A stretch of 64,000 bases of DNA from NCBI RefSeq assembly GCF_002078875.1, contig NC_034415.1, positions 20,427,975 to 20,491,974 of the forward strand, written 5' to 3'. The DNA is from Numida meleagris (lineage: Eukaryota; Chordata; Aves; Galliformes; Numididae). The notes beneath the pieces are model-generated. The model searched no databases, had not been told where the DNA came from, and worked only from the letters and a program-made list of their open reading frames with translations. How positions within the stretch are numbered: the stretch's first letter is position 1; each line of letters begins with the position of its first letter. Below are positions 46,843-58,320 of this stretch, one piece after another. Made by a program: the position numbers and the translations under genes.

Positions 46843-49800
46843 CTGAAACGAGAGACAAACAGAAAGCAGCCATCAGAGCAGCACTCAAAAGATCATTAGA
46901 AAGGTCTCCTCTGCTGTCCTTCTCCCTGCAAACAAAACATGCTCCTGTGACCCGCGTGGGGGCTGCCGAGGGATCAGCCACAGCAGAGCCACAGGCAAAG
47001 GCAGAGCTCCATCCCAAACACAGAGAAGTACAGGGCTCCTGCCCATCCCCACAGAACAATGAACTCCCAGTGGGACAGGAGGCACTCAGGGAGCAGCAGT
47101 GCCGCTGCACGGCCTGACAGAGTGTTCCAGAGCAGCCCCTTCCCAGTTCTTCCTGTTCTGATGAGCCCTACTGGGGGCTCTGGGCATGCCCCTGGTACTG
47201 GGATGACACCACACTATCACTCAGTGGGAACCAGTGGGAATCCATTCATTCCCGGTGTTGAGCAACAAACCATTGCAGCGGGATGGCTTGGCTGCTGAAG
47301 GGTAGGCACACACACAGACAGATGCGGTCTCATGGGCCTCCGCCTGTGATAGCTTGAGGCACACAGCAGATAATTTTTCTGTCTGCCTTCCAACTGACAA
47401 AACTGTCTTTTAACATATCGAATATTGGAGGTCAGTAGCTTGCCATCAATGCACCCAAGTAATTAAAAAAATCATTATTATAACAAGTGCACACTCCAGT
47501 ATTTCCCTTCATCTGGCACTTTCCAGGGGACCAGCATGGCCTCCTGCACAGAACCAAGGGGCTCTGCTACAACATGGCAGCTGGAAGCAGCTCCGCTGCT
47601 TTACCTCTCTGTTCCATTGGCTGCTTGGCTTACAGCACTGAACTCAGAAGAGGAACAAGAAAAAAAAAAAAAAAGATTAAACTCCAATTAAACTGTAATT
47701 GCATTTAATGAATACCAAATACCTGACTCGCTGAATAAGCTGCAAGTGGAGAGATTATTTTCTCATCGTGACTTCCATGCAATGGTAATATATACCTTTT
47801 AGGGAAAGTATTCTAATTTTAAGAATGCAGAGTTCCTCTAGGTGGGTTTCTCAAGTTCATCAAGTCATTATAAGGTGGAATTTTAAGGAAGTGGAGGGAC
47901 ACAGACACTCATATCCTAGAAACTGTTTTCATATTAATCTGTATTTTAATTGGATAACAGCTGCTGCCTGCAGACTCCCCATATTCTAAGAGGCAAATAG
48001 ATTTAGGAGATTAGCATGCAGCTCTTCAAAGTGGTTTTTAAAGCGTTCTGGCTGGTTTCTCCCCCTCCTCGCTGCCTCTCTCCCCACACATTTGCCTGGC
48101 ACAGGGGGACAGCTCCAGCCTGACCACAGGAAGCGCATGAAGGATAGGTACAATTCATCGCCAGAGACTGCCCAAAGGGGACCAGGATCCTACCTTCCCA
48201 TCCTTTGTCACCTTTTCTGCTCTCAGTTACGTACATCACCCATAACACCCACTCAGGTGCACTAGCTTTCTGCAGTATTATCTGATCCCACAGTTTTGAT
48301 AAAATATAAAAACATCAAATTGCACCATTGTAAAGTTTTGCTGGCGATTCCAAGAAACACATGGTATTTGGGAACATAAACAAGCGATAAGGCATTTATC
48401 TTTCTGTACTTTTATTGTCTGTTCCTTCAGGAAAAAAAAAAATCAATAAAAATTAATCATAAAAAGAGAGCAAAGTACCATGAAAAAGCCTGAACAAGCA
48501 CCTCATGTGTAGAGGGAACCTGTCATTTCAGCTCCTGGTATGAGCTTTCCTGGGCTTCAAACCACCTGTATCTTCCAAAAGGGCATGAGGAGCTTTTTCT
48601 CCTCACCTTCCCTGCCTGAAAGTTCTGCACACTCTTCATCAGAACCAAGCCTTAAGGCTCGTGTCCAGCAGAACCAGGCCAAGAGATATGGGATCAGAAA
48701 AAGGCTACAGAATGAAGCAGCATGGAAGGCGTGTTCCCAGCACTGGTGTGGGAGGTTGGAGGAACCTCTCGAAGCCAGGGTACAGTTCAGCCACCCCAAA
48801 ACCGAAGCAGAGTGATGCCCTGAAGGCGACCACAAGCCCTCCTCCCTTGCAGACACACTTTTTGTGTTGTTTTCTTCAGGAAGAGGAGCGCGAGAGATGC
48901 TCCAGACCAGAGGAATAACATCGGGTGGCCCTGGTGAGCCTCCCACACCCAGTCCTTCCCAAAGAGTGCAACCACTTCCCGGCAAAGCGATGGGCAGGGA
49001 GAAGAAAAGCAGCAGCACAGCAGCCAGGCTCCCGTGCAGCATCAACACTGCTGTTTTTTGCACCAGAGTTTATCTGGGAAACCATCGTATTTCTACTCCA
49101 AGACAGTTTGCTGATTACCTAAACACTTGTCTCTGGTGTACGATCTGATAATCGGGCCTGGTCTTTCTTTGTAGACAAAGAGGCCAATAAATCTCACCCT
49201 TTGTAAGTAGAGGTGCCTAGACAAAGCCCTTTACTGGCATTTAGCAAAATGGGTATTTTTCAGACAACAGAAACCAGCTGAAAGCTGATGGCAAGTTCTG
49301 GAGCTGTGCAGGCAGGGGCTGTGCTGGAGTGGGATACACAGCGCAGCTGGTGCTGCTCCTGGGGCTCCCTATGTTTCTCAAACCCCGTAGGTTTCTACAG
49401 TACCTCTGAAAAACCAGTGCCAGAGACAAATGAATGGCGTGGGGGAAGGTTACAACAGAGGAATTCCTAGGAAAAGGAATGTAAGTAGGAGTGAATAAGT
49501 GAGATGACTTCTCTAGAAATCCAATGACACACAGCACTTACCTTCCAGGCCTTGTTCTAGAAGGGAACATTGCTCTTAGGTGCAAGCTGTGATATCTATC
49601 ACAGCAGACATTTCTACCAGCATACGTCCAGCAAGCCTCCTGTGCATAGGGGCAACCCAAGTAGTTGTCCAGCCTTCTGGTGTTAAGGTTGCAAAAACAT
49701 TTCCAATGTAGCTATAAATGTATGAAAACAGGGCCTTCTGAAAGTCCCTCTCCTGGGAATAATGTTCTCAGCGCTCAGTCTTTTTTTTTTTTTTTTTCTC

Positions 49801-50525
49801 TCCCTTTTAGTTTAAATAAAATATCTTTGGATGGTTTTTAGCTACAGGAGAAAGGAAGAGAGAAACGTGTATGTGTGTGTATGTTTTAACAATGTGCAAA
49901 TATGGACGGGGCTGACTGGTCCTAAAGAAGGCTCCACTTAACACGCAGAAGTCACTTGGAAGCAGTTGCTACATGCAGGACAAGCGTGTCAAAAGAGAAC
50001 GCAGCCACAGAGAATGGAGAAAACACATCATGGTGTCAGTGGTGCTGGATGTCACCAGGACAGAACAAAAAGCCCGGGTACCCCAAGCCCACAGTCAGTG
50101 CTTTAGCTGCTGATCTGGACAATATTAAAACAGTGACAAAAATCCAAAGCAAAAGGAACTTAAAAACTTTTGTGTAGATGCTCTGTGATCTCCCCCATCA
50201 AAGATCAGCACGGCACGATCCCAAAGAGCTTACATGGAGACTGCAGTGTTTTGTAGATCATCCAACACACAACAATGCGTTTTGTGGTCACCCAGGAATA
50301 TGTTCATTAGTCGTAAACAGAACCGATCTCAGCTAGCAGGTTGTAACTGGATGATTATAACTCATGAACACAAAGAGAGACCTCTGCACACTGCTACAAT
50401 GACATAAGAAGATCCCCTTGTCCTCAACACGAGGCAGGACAGTATGAGCAGAAGGCCCCAACCCTGGTGCAATGGAAACCTGCTCCCCACGGGACTCGGA
50501 GAACCGGGGAACCTTTGCACTTTAC
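46843..50525 (-). other. ERI3: ERI3 intron, 3.7 kb
   Basis: This is a phase 0 intron between the EIIEF exon and the LTGII exon. It contains AT-rich blocks at 47390-48060 and poly(A)/poly(T) runs near 47660 and 49780. I recognise no gene or transposon in it. Confidence 0.93.
47390..48060. promoter_or_regulatory. Candidate conserved noncoding element cluster in the 3.7-kb intron
   Basis: AT-rich pieces such as aacatatcgaatattggagg, caagtaattaaaaaaatc, ccaattaaactgtaattgc and gtattttaattggataac are separated by a poly(A) run and ordinary sequence at 47510-47660. Confidence 0.3.
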
Positions 50526-50642
50526 CTCTGTACAGAAGGGCGTAAGCTGGGGATGCACCACAGGCTGAACATACATGTGAAAGGTGGATTCGATTTCCAT
50601 CGTCCTGCCATTCAGCTTCAGGATAGGGAATTCGATGATCTC
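50526..50642 (-). CDS. ERI3: ERI3 internal coding exon (39 codons, exonuclease fold)
   Basis: The exon runs from EIIEFPILKL to HPQLTPFCTE, exactly 39 codons, phase 0 at both ends. It directly continues the PQIHPQ end of the preceding exon, as in other ERI3 proteins. EIIEFP and the following strand are characteristic of ERI1/ERI2/ERI3 exonucleases and build the central sheet after Exo I. The acceptor is preceded by a good pyrimidine tract (gctcttcttctcaccccattcag), and the donor is GAG/gtaaagt. The intron upstream of it in the transcript is 11.9 kb. I saw no frameshift or stop. Identification is secure because the residue string is nearly invariant in the family. Confidence 0.97.
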
Positions 50643-50879
50643 CTGAATGGGGTGAGAAGAAGAGCAGCTGTTCACGTAAACCAAACAAATGGAAGCCCCG
50701 AACAGAGCCAAGCCCAATGCAAAGCTCCATGCTAGAGTGCAGTAGCCCAGGAGAGGTGAAATCAAAGTCACAAGGAACACTGCAGTGGGAGGAGAGGGAC
50801 TGGAGCTCCCCCCAAGCCACTGCCACGGAACGCAGCACAGCAGCGCACCCTGCTTCATTTTCCCCTTTGCAGACAACTT

Positions 50880-51420
50880 ATGCTGATAGGGAAATAAAAA
50901 CGTTCTTCATCAGAAGAATGTTCAATTATTTGAATAATCAACAATCAAAAATTTACATGGACCTGTTAATAAAAAGTTTAAACAAATCCCGTTACGATGG
51001 ATTTCACAATTATTAAAAAATACACACGAAATTAAAAAAGCCAACCGCCGAATAAAAGCGATAAAATCCTTTGTGTTTGCAGCCCTCCTTCTTCACTCCC
51101 TCTCCTCCTTCCAGTTTAATGCGAGAGGAGAAGCGACAATTTGTTTGGTGTCTTTAAAGAATAATTTGTCTATGTTATTTAATAGAGATGCATGGCACCG
51201 AGGTTCTGGAGTGCAAATGAGCCTGCTGAGTGATATCCACGCACCGAGCCTCTCAAATCACTTCTGGGGAGAAATGGAGAGGGGGAGAGAGAATAAAAAA
51301 AAATATTGCTTTTTAATATTCAAAAACAGTTTGCAAAATTTAATCAAAGCAGAGCAAAAGCTAACATTTTTACCACTTTGACATTTTTATTAGCGCTTTC
51401 ATAAATTTTTAAAACATGAA
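50880..51420. promoter_or_regulatory. Candidate conserved noncoding element, 0.5 kb
   Basis: Strongly AT-rich and unique, with nested short inverted repeats (50903-50938), CpG-retaining pieces (ccaaccgccgaataaaagcg) and atttgtctatgttatttaat. It starts about 240 bp upstream (in the transcript) of the EIIEF exon. Confidence 0.38.
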
Positions 51421-53224
51421 TGGAATTAGTTTAACAACAACAAAAAAAAAACTGCCTGAAAACATCTGGAAGAGACAACTAAGAAATAATACAAAAAAAA
51501 TATATATATAATTCCTGTGAGTAAAATTAGCATGTGGAAGTGCAGTCGCAGCAGAGGAACTAACACCAGTTTGGACCCTGGCTGCAACCCCCACGACCCA
51601 CAGAGGGAAATTAATGTGAGGTCATACGTGTGAGCTGATGACATCATGACACAGCAGTGGGTGGGTGAATGGAAACAGCAAATAATGTAAATAGAGGAAA
51701 CACCCAACGTGTCCCTGGGAGGAGAGGTATCCGGCCCTAAGCAGGATGTGCTCTAGGGGGCACATGCCTGCAGGTTGGAGAAATGAATGGAATCAAGCGT
51801 TTGCGGTGCTGGAGTGCACAGAGGGAGGCAGCAAGCGGTCAGATGGCTTTGCAAGGACAGCTGTGCATGCACAGCAGTTTAGGGAGCATCCCTATCTGTG
51901 CTGTGTTACCTCCTGAAGGACTGGGAGGACCCGAGGATCCCACTGCTGAGAAGGGAAAGGGAGGAGGATACAGAGGGGAAAGGGCTGAGCACTGGCTGCC
52001 TGCAGCCAAAGGCACCGGCTACAGCCATGTGGCATCTCCCACGGAACAGGAAAAAGTGAGGCTGGATGAGGACACTGCTGAATGGGGCAATGGAGCCCCC
52101 AAGGGACCAGGAGCATCGCCAGGGGCTATGGAGCGGTGGGATGCTGACGTGCAAAGGCACTGCCTTCCAGCACTGACAGCAGGAAGCACTGCCAGGAGGG
52201 TCAGGTTAAAACGGGCCGAGGAAATAAAAACTAAATGCTACTAGAAATATGGAAAACTTAACAACATCCAGCGTTAGCGCAGGTCTGGGGAAGCACGCGG
52301 CCAGGCACTCAGGGTGGGACCCGCAGAGCAACTTCAGCTCGGGAGAAAGAGCAGCAGCTCTTCAGGGCTTATTTGGTCTGTTTTTAAGCAAGTGGTAAAG
52401 GAGCGTTCCCCAAAGGCTGTTTATCTGCACGCTTCCTATAGCGGAGATTTTTCCAGGCTCTGGCAGTGTTTGCTCCGTCGGTATCTAAGGCAACAGATCC
52501 CGGCCCCATGAAATCAGCCCCACTCCTAAGTAACAACGTTAGCCAGTCCTGCAATGAAATTTAACCTGTGACACCGCTGTACTTTTCATTTAAACTTTCA
52601 TTTGGAGAGAAGCAGTGTTCGGAGACCCTGCAGTTTGTCCTGCTAATAAAGACAAGTGTTGGGACCTTTAAAGGTGCCATTCATCTTTTGCCTTTATTAA
52701 ATTCAATTTTCTTAAGCCCATGATACATCATGAAATTAAGAGTTGACATTCCTGCAGAAACAAAAATATCTATCAAACATAAACAGAAAGGGAAAAAAAA
52801 AAAGAGGCCTCTATTACCAAGAATTTATGGCTTCAAGTTGATCTGTTGCCACTTTTTTCCCCCCTTCTTTTTTTTTTTTAACAAGCATATGGTTTGTTTT
52901 AGATATCCAAAATGTTATTACAGATCTAGGATTTCATTAGTAATTATGATGAAATGGCGAGCCTTAACACACACGCACCCCCCCAGCAGCCCGGTAAGCT
53001 CCATCCCTCCACCGAGTGCTTGCACCAGGTGAGAAAAGGAGCAGCGAGCAGCACAGGGAACTACAGCAGAGCCTCGGTGATGTCCCCTTTCCTTCCCATC
53101 GCTCTGACCCCGTGTCCCCATATGCCTCACGCGTTGCCGTCTCCCCCACCCAGCACCCTGCGTGTGCTGCAGTAATGCTGGGGGGGCCTGGAGCCAAGAG
53201 CTCCCAGCAGAACAAATGCCCCCG

Positions 53225-53470
53225 TTTGAATTCTGCGAGCGCCGCAATTAGGGGCTTTTATTTACCACTGCGAAGTAACTTGAAAGGAAATCCGGGATTC
53301 AAACCGGCGGCAATAAATAAGCAGCTTTTTATTTTCCTTCCCGCGCGGTGAAAAGTTGAACGTGGTTTGTGTGGGGAAATTCTGCACGCGGCTCCCAATT
53401 ACGGGCATTTGCATTTATATTGTTAGAACACAGCGCTTCCAAAATCAATACTAACGCACTTACAGAGACA
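53225..53470. promoter_or_regulatory. Candidate conserved noncoding element with octamer and SOX-like site
   Basis: An exact POU octamer ATTTGCAT (53407-53414) is followed four bases later by ATTGTT (53419-53424), the SOX core. The block keeps many CpGs (gcgagcgccgcaattagg) yet has AT-rich cores. Confidence 0.38.
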
Positions 53471-54119
53471 TGGGCACCCTGTCCCTCCCTCCGCTGCTCC
53501 CCAAACTCCACAACAATAGAACCTCCAGAGCCGCAGGCTTACACGGATCCATTACCCAGCCCGCACTCTTTACAACAACCTTGCCTTTATGATTTCGTGG
53601 TAATTCAAACAAATCTACGTGACAGCTCGCTCAGATTTGCCTTGTTTCTTTAAACATTCCCTGAGAAGAGGTGCTGGGTGCCAGCAACGTGGCCGGCCCG
53701 TCCGCAGGGCACTACCCAGCAGCAGTGGACTTCCCTTTCAAAGGGATCTGAAAAATTCATGAGGCCATGAGGAATCAGTGCCATAAAGCCAGCCTCTCCC
53801 TGCCCAGACGCCTTAAATACAGCTCCCATCCCTACTACACCACAACACGGAGGGCAAGGACGCAGCTCTCTCAGTTTTCTTGACAATTAAAGCTCTGCAC
53901 AAGCACACGGCTACACCTACTCAGTGTCTTCCTGCGGCAACGAGACCTCTGGGGTTTGGCAAAGAAAGCAGCCGAGGTTGCCCTCAGTCCTCAGCAGAAC
54001 TTTTGTGCTCACCGCTTTGGATCCAGCAGGACTAGATGCACTCCGTGCCCTGCAGAACTCCCAGCTCTCAAAGCCCTCCAACACAGAAGCCCACGCGAGC
54101 TGAGGACAGGGCATACTCC

Positions 54120-54345
54120 AGGATGCTGATTTATATATTTGAGGAAGACCGTGTGGACAATTCCATCCTAAAACTACCAGGGAATAATTTATCCCTTACA
54201 TCCACCCCCATCTGAAGAAGTTTAATAAACACGAGAATAAAAGATGCCCATAAAAATCAGAGCCGACTATTCAAAACGCAATAAAAACAAGCAGATGCCT
54301 TTGAGAGAAGAGGATTTTTTCCGGTAGGGCAAAGCATAAAACATC
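54120..54345. promoter_or_regulatory. Candidate conserved noncoding element
   Basis: Unique AT-rich block (gatttatatatttgagg, agtttaataaacacgag, cccataaaaatcagagccg). No transposon or coding signal. Confidence 0.3.
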
Positions 54346-54469
54346 CTCCCAAAGACCACACTACACCTCCAAAGAGGTGCAGAAGGAAGAGACGAGGGGG
54401 TCCCATGGAGGGGACGCAGGCTCAGCACAGCTCATTTCCTTCAGCCATTTTTTCTTGTCCCCTCTTGAA

Positions 54470-54755
54470 AAACAAAAAGTCATTTTATGCACAAGGAGCT
54501 TATTTCTTAAACAAACACTCGTGGTTTTGATTTACACCACGGGCTGCTCCTAAATAATTTATGGCGGGTTAAATTTATTGCACAGCCCTGGCCGGCTGCA
54601 AATTCGAATTGCCAAATAATTAGATTTTAGGGCAATGCTTATAAATTATCCGCCGATTTGTCCGGACTTGTTTGTCAGTTGCTTTGTGCTTCGGGTCATC
54701 TTTGGCATTTCACTGTTTGTGTTTTAATTGCTGATTTACACTTTGACAGATGAGA
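54470..54755. promoter_or_regulatory. Candidate conserved noncoding element with HOX/PBX and MEIS-like sites
   Basis: TGATTTAC occurs twice (54528-54535 and 54732-54739), and the second is followed five bases later by TGACAG (54744-54749), a MEIS/PREP-type site. Between them are aataatttatggcggg and the palindrome AATTCGAATT (54601-54610). Confidence 0.4.
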
Positions 54756-55469
54756 GTTGATGCCTCCAAGATCCGGGTGGGTGCGGGGGGGGTGGCGAGG
54801 AGCAGGAAGAATCAGAGCTTTTAAAGCCTTGCGATTCTACTTTTTTTTCCAAGGCAATTAAAATGGAAAAGGGACACAGTAAGGACAGCACTACCCTTAA
54901 CAGGTCTGCATCCCCTGTTTCCATCCTCTGCCTTAATTATTATTTTAACTAAAGCCCTTTCCAAGTGAGCAGCCTCACGCTGGCCCGCGGGGGCAGTAGC
55001 CGAGATGACCTCAGAGGTCTCTTCCCCGCTTCTAAATTTTTATTGAACTGCCCAAAACAAGTGCCACAAAGGCACTGGCGGACAGCGGGACTCCTGCTGG
55101 ACCAAGGCTGCGCTGACTTCCCGAGGACGCAGACCAAAAATCAAAGCACGAGGGCACAGGCAGGAATGCGGAAAGATCATGAAGCACCAGGAGAAGATGC
55201 GAGGGCATCTTCTGCTCGCTGATCATTGGATATATCCACGGTTTCTTTCATCCCCTCTGCTCTTAGGATAACCTCACTTTCTACCCCCAACATTCAGGCA
55301 GAGGAACCTGATGCCAAAATCTGGATTTCCTCAGCTTGGAGCCGTCTTTCAAGTTCTGCACTGACACCAAACCCAGCTCAGGTTTTCAGGTGCTTCCTTA
55401 CAACTATGAGGGTGAGGGACCATTTCTCTTTCTTTAATAGGAGCTGAAATTTCCATCTAATCACATGCC

Positions 55470-56035
55470 TCCAGGAGCCTGGGCTTTAAGAGACATCCAG
55501 TCCATGCACCTGCCTGAAGCCATCAGCATCTGCCCCTAAATCACTGCCGACTTTGTCTCGGCTGCTTTTACAGACTCCAATAAGAGAGACTCGCAGTCCT
55601 CAGGCACTCCATCTTAGTGCTTCATTAGTCTTATCAATGGAAAGTTTTTCCTAATGCCTAATCTGAATTTCCCTTGCTGTTGTTTAAATTCATGACTGCT
55701 CCTCCTCTCCAGAGCAGACACAGCTTAGAACACTGCATTTCCCTTTCTCCTAACAGAAGAGCTCACCATCCACGCCCCTCACGCAAGCACAGCCCCACGC
55801 AATGCCTTCCAGCCTGCGCTCACACTGGCGTGTTGCAGACCCCCAGTCACACTCACCCTCTCTCTCTGGGATCCTCTTGAAACGGTCTCAATTTTTAAAA
55901 TATGGAGACTGAACTGAACAACTCCAGCCGAGATCCCTCCTTACAGGACCACAAACAGGAATGTCTCAAACATAGCATTTCACCTCTCAACTTAGGGCTC
56001 GTTCCATTCATGCTGCTATACCCGATGTTTTGACA
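55470..56035 (-). repeat. Ancient CR1-type LINE 3' untranslated region (antisense)
   Basis: The segment aagtttttcctaatgcctaa followed by tctgaatttcccttgctgtt is the hallmark of the old amniote CR1 3' region read backwards. Further right, atatggagactgaactgaac and aactccagccgag align with the same family's text about an antisense ACTGGACACAGTACTCCAG-like segment. It is strongly diverged, and the ends are approximate. Confidence 0.75.
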
Positions 56036-56450
56036 GTAGGCTCACAACACTTGTCCTTCCACCCTGACCAAACCTTTGGCGGCCATTGCTCACAGACTGC
56101 TTCCTGCCTCTCATATCGCCTCACCTGTCAAAAACCACTGGTTTTGATTTTTTTTTTATTTTCATCTCCCCAGCTGCATGCAGCCATCAAGAATAAACCA
56201 GAACTCCCTCCTCTTACCACACCTGGGATGAGAAATAGAGACACGCCAACCTTTCAGCTCACCTTTTCGAGCACTGCTGACATATATTCAACCACCCAGA
56301 AAATCTCCACTGACACAGACAACAACAATTCAAGCCCAACAGTTTGGAGGGAAGTCAACACTCAAACCATGTTAAAAGCAGCACACACGAATTTTCAAGT
56401 ATTATCTATTACAAGATGACAGCTATATTATATATCAATACATAAAAACA

Positions 56451-56468
56451 TATAGATAGATAGATAGG
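56451..56468 (+). repeat. Short (GATA)n microsatellite
   Basis: About four to five tandem ATAG units (tagatagatagatagg) in unique sequence. Confidence 0.7.
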
Positions 56469-57739
56469 TGGGAGTCCACTCCCTGCTGCTACAGGCAGCT
56501 GGCCTGTACATCCCCACTGCAGCATCATCGAATCATTTCAAGCTCCAACCTCTTCACCTGCTATTGAGCAGCACAAGCGATCGATGTTCCCAGCAACACT
56601 AAAACATCTGGGCTGGGCAGAAAGGGCATGTTAGTGCATGTAAATGAACAGCCAGGGTTTTACAAACATCACAGCTAACTGCTGGTGACAGCACGCTTCT
56701 GCTTGGCATGGAGAGGAACTAAATTACATAGCTGAGAGCAACGCTGCCAGTTGATGAGTGCCCAGTCCAACAGAGGGAATGAAAGCAGGGGACTCAGGCA
56801 TGCTCATGCCCTCCTCTTTGTGGGGAGGCTTTGTTCAAAGCCATGAAGGCAGTGCAGACCTCAGGACCAGGAGCCTGTGCTGCAGCATCCTCAGTGCCAC
56901 ACCAGGGAAGAGTAAGCATGGCACTGTCCCTTACCTTCAGAAAGGCACACAGTGGCAGCAGCCTTAGCATCCTCCACACCTCCACCAGCTGCTTTAGAGC
57001 GAAGCAAAGCCACCTTTCAGCACCACGCAGCTGACTTGCTGGCTCAGGAATGCACGCGGATCTTTTCTTTTCAGGGTGACTGCAGCTCAACTACTTTCTG
57101 CTGTAACAACAAGCCTACTTAATGTGGCAACTTGTCACCCAGACCACGTGTGATGTTTGCACAGCTAAGGATCCAGCCATCAAACAGCACAGGTGGGAGC
57201 TGCACAAGGGGAAGGGCAGTGTGATGGACGGCTTCAAGGCGGCTGTCCCATTGCTGTCAGTGTCCAACCACAAGCCAAGCAGGTTGGGTCAGGTTGGGAC
57301 TGCAGCAATCAGCCACCCCAGCATCTGCTATTTGAGGCTCGTTGCTACCACAGTGCTGGGTTTGTACCCTTAAGTAAGAAATCGCTTTGAATTTTGTCAT
57401 ATATCAGGTGTCTTGCTTGGTGGTCTATAGGCTGTGCTCTCTAGGAGATCTGGATTGAGGCACTGCTCATGTTATCTAGCTCATCAGGTTTTAAATAAAT
57501 ACAGGTAATTCTGCTGCCCTGTCAGATTCACACAGGTCACAGCAAGGTTGTCCCTAGTCACTGCAAGAGCGAGGGAGGTCTCCAAGGCAGGATGGCTGCC
57601 CCACAGAACGCAGCTTTTGTGGGTTGCAGACCCACACCAGAACCCTGTCTGCCCTCCTCCAACCCCCGCGTCCTTTAGAATAAAGACATCATTCTCAATA
57701 GTGGCCAAAATAAGATTTCACAACAGTCCAGTGGAACTG

Positions 57740-58320
57740 CAATGAGGCACACGACGTATGGAAAATATGATAAAAAGGAACTGCATCTCTTTAATTTCAG
57801 ATGCACATCGAGTTAGGGATATTTATGTGCTCTTAGCAGAACGTGTAACGGCTCAGATGAACCAGCTACAAGGCCTCCAAAAGTTTTTTCTAATGATTGT
57901 TCGAAAAATTAATGTGAACAGAAAAGCCACCTCAAACAGCTTTTCTATGAACTATTTCCTGACGCTCTGAGAACTTCAAGCATTACAACACAAGAAGAAT
58001 GGCATAGCAACAGCCACGTAGCTTCAGTAAATAAAGGGTATAAAGTAAGCCATAATTGGCAAAGAGATGAAAAATACATATTTTTTACTTACTTTTAGTA
58101 AAAAAAAAAAGAAGACTTGAAGCAACTTCGTTACATGCATCTTTAATGGCATTCCTCTAGAAATAACACTGTAAGAGCTGAATTGAGGACTGTGTATTTA
58201 AAAGTGCACCCAAGCCTAAGCTGCATGAAGACAGGTAATTGCAGATTAATATGCCACTGTAATACTTATACACGAGAGTGCTGAGTTAAAGTTGCCATGG
58301 GAAACAAGGCTGAATTTCTT
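57740..58320. promoter_or_regulatory. AT-rich unique block, possible conserved element
   Basis: Unique A/T-rich text with no recognised repeat. A 70-codon open frame runs through 57758-57970 but resembles no family I know. An extended AT-rich zone continues to about 58900. Confidence 0.22.

Noticed and set aside
54775..54794. Second G-rich motif resembling a G-quadruplex
   Set aside because: It needs one 8-G run to be split into two; weaker than 32368-32394.
56521..56560. catcatcgaatcatttcaag, like an antisense CR1 tail
   Set aside because: Following text does not continue as CR1.
57758..57970. 70-codon plus-strand frame in AT-rich intron (MENMIKRNCISL...)
   Set aside because: No recognisable family, no splice or promoter context, and the surrounding region is noncoding in style.
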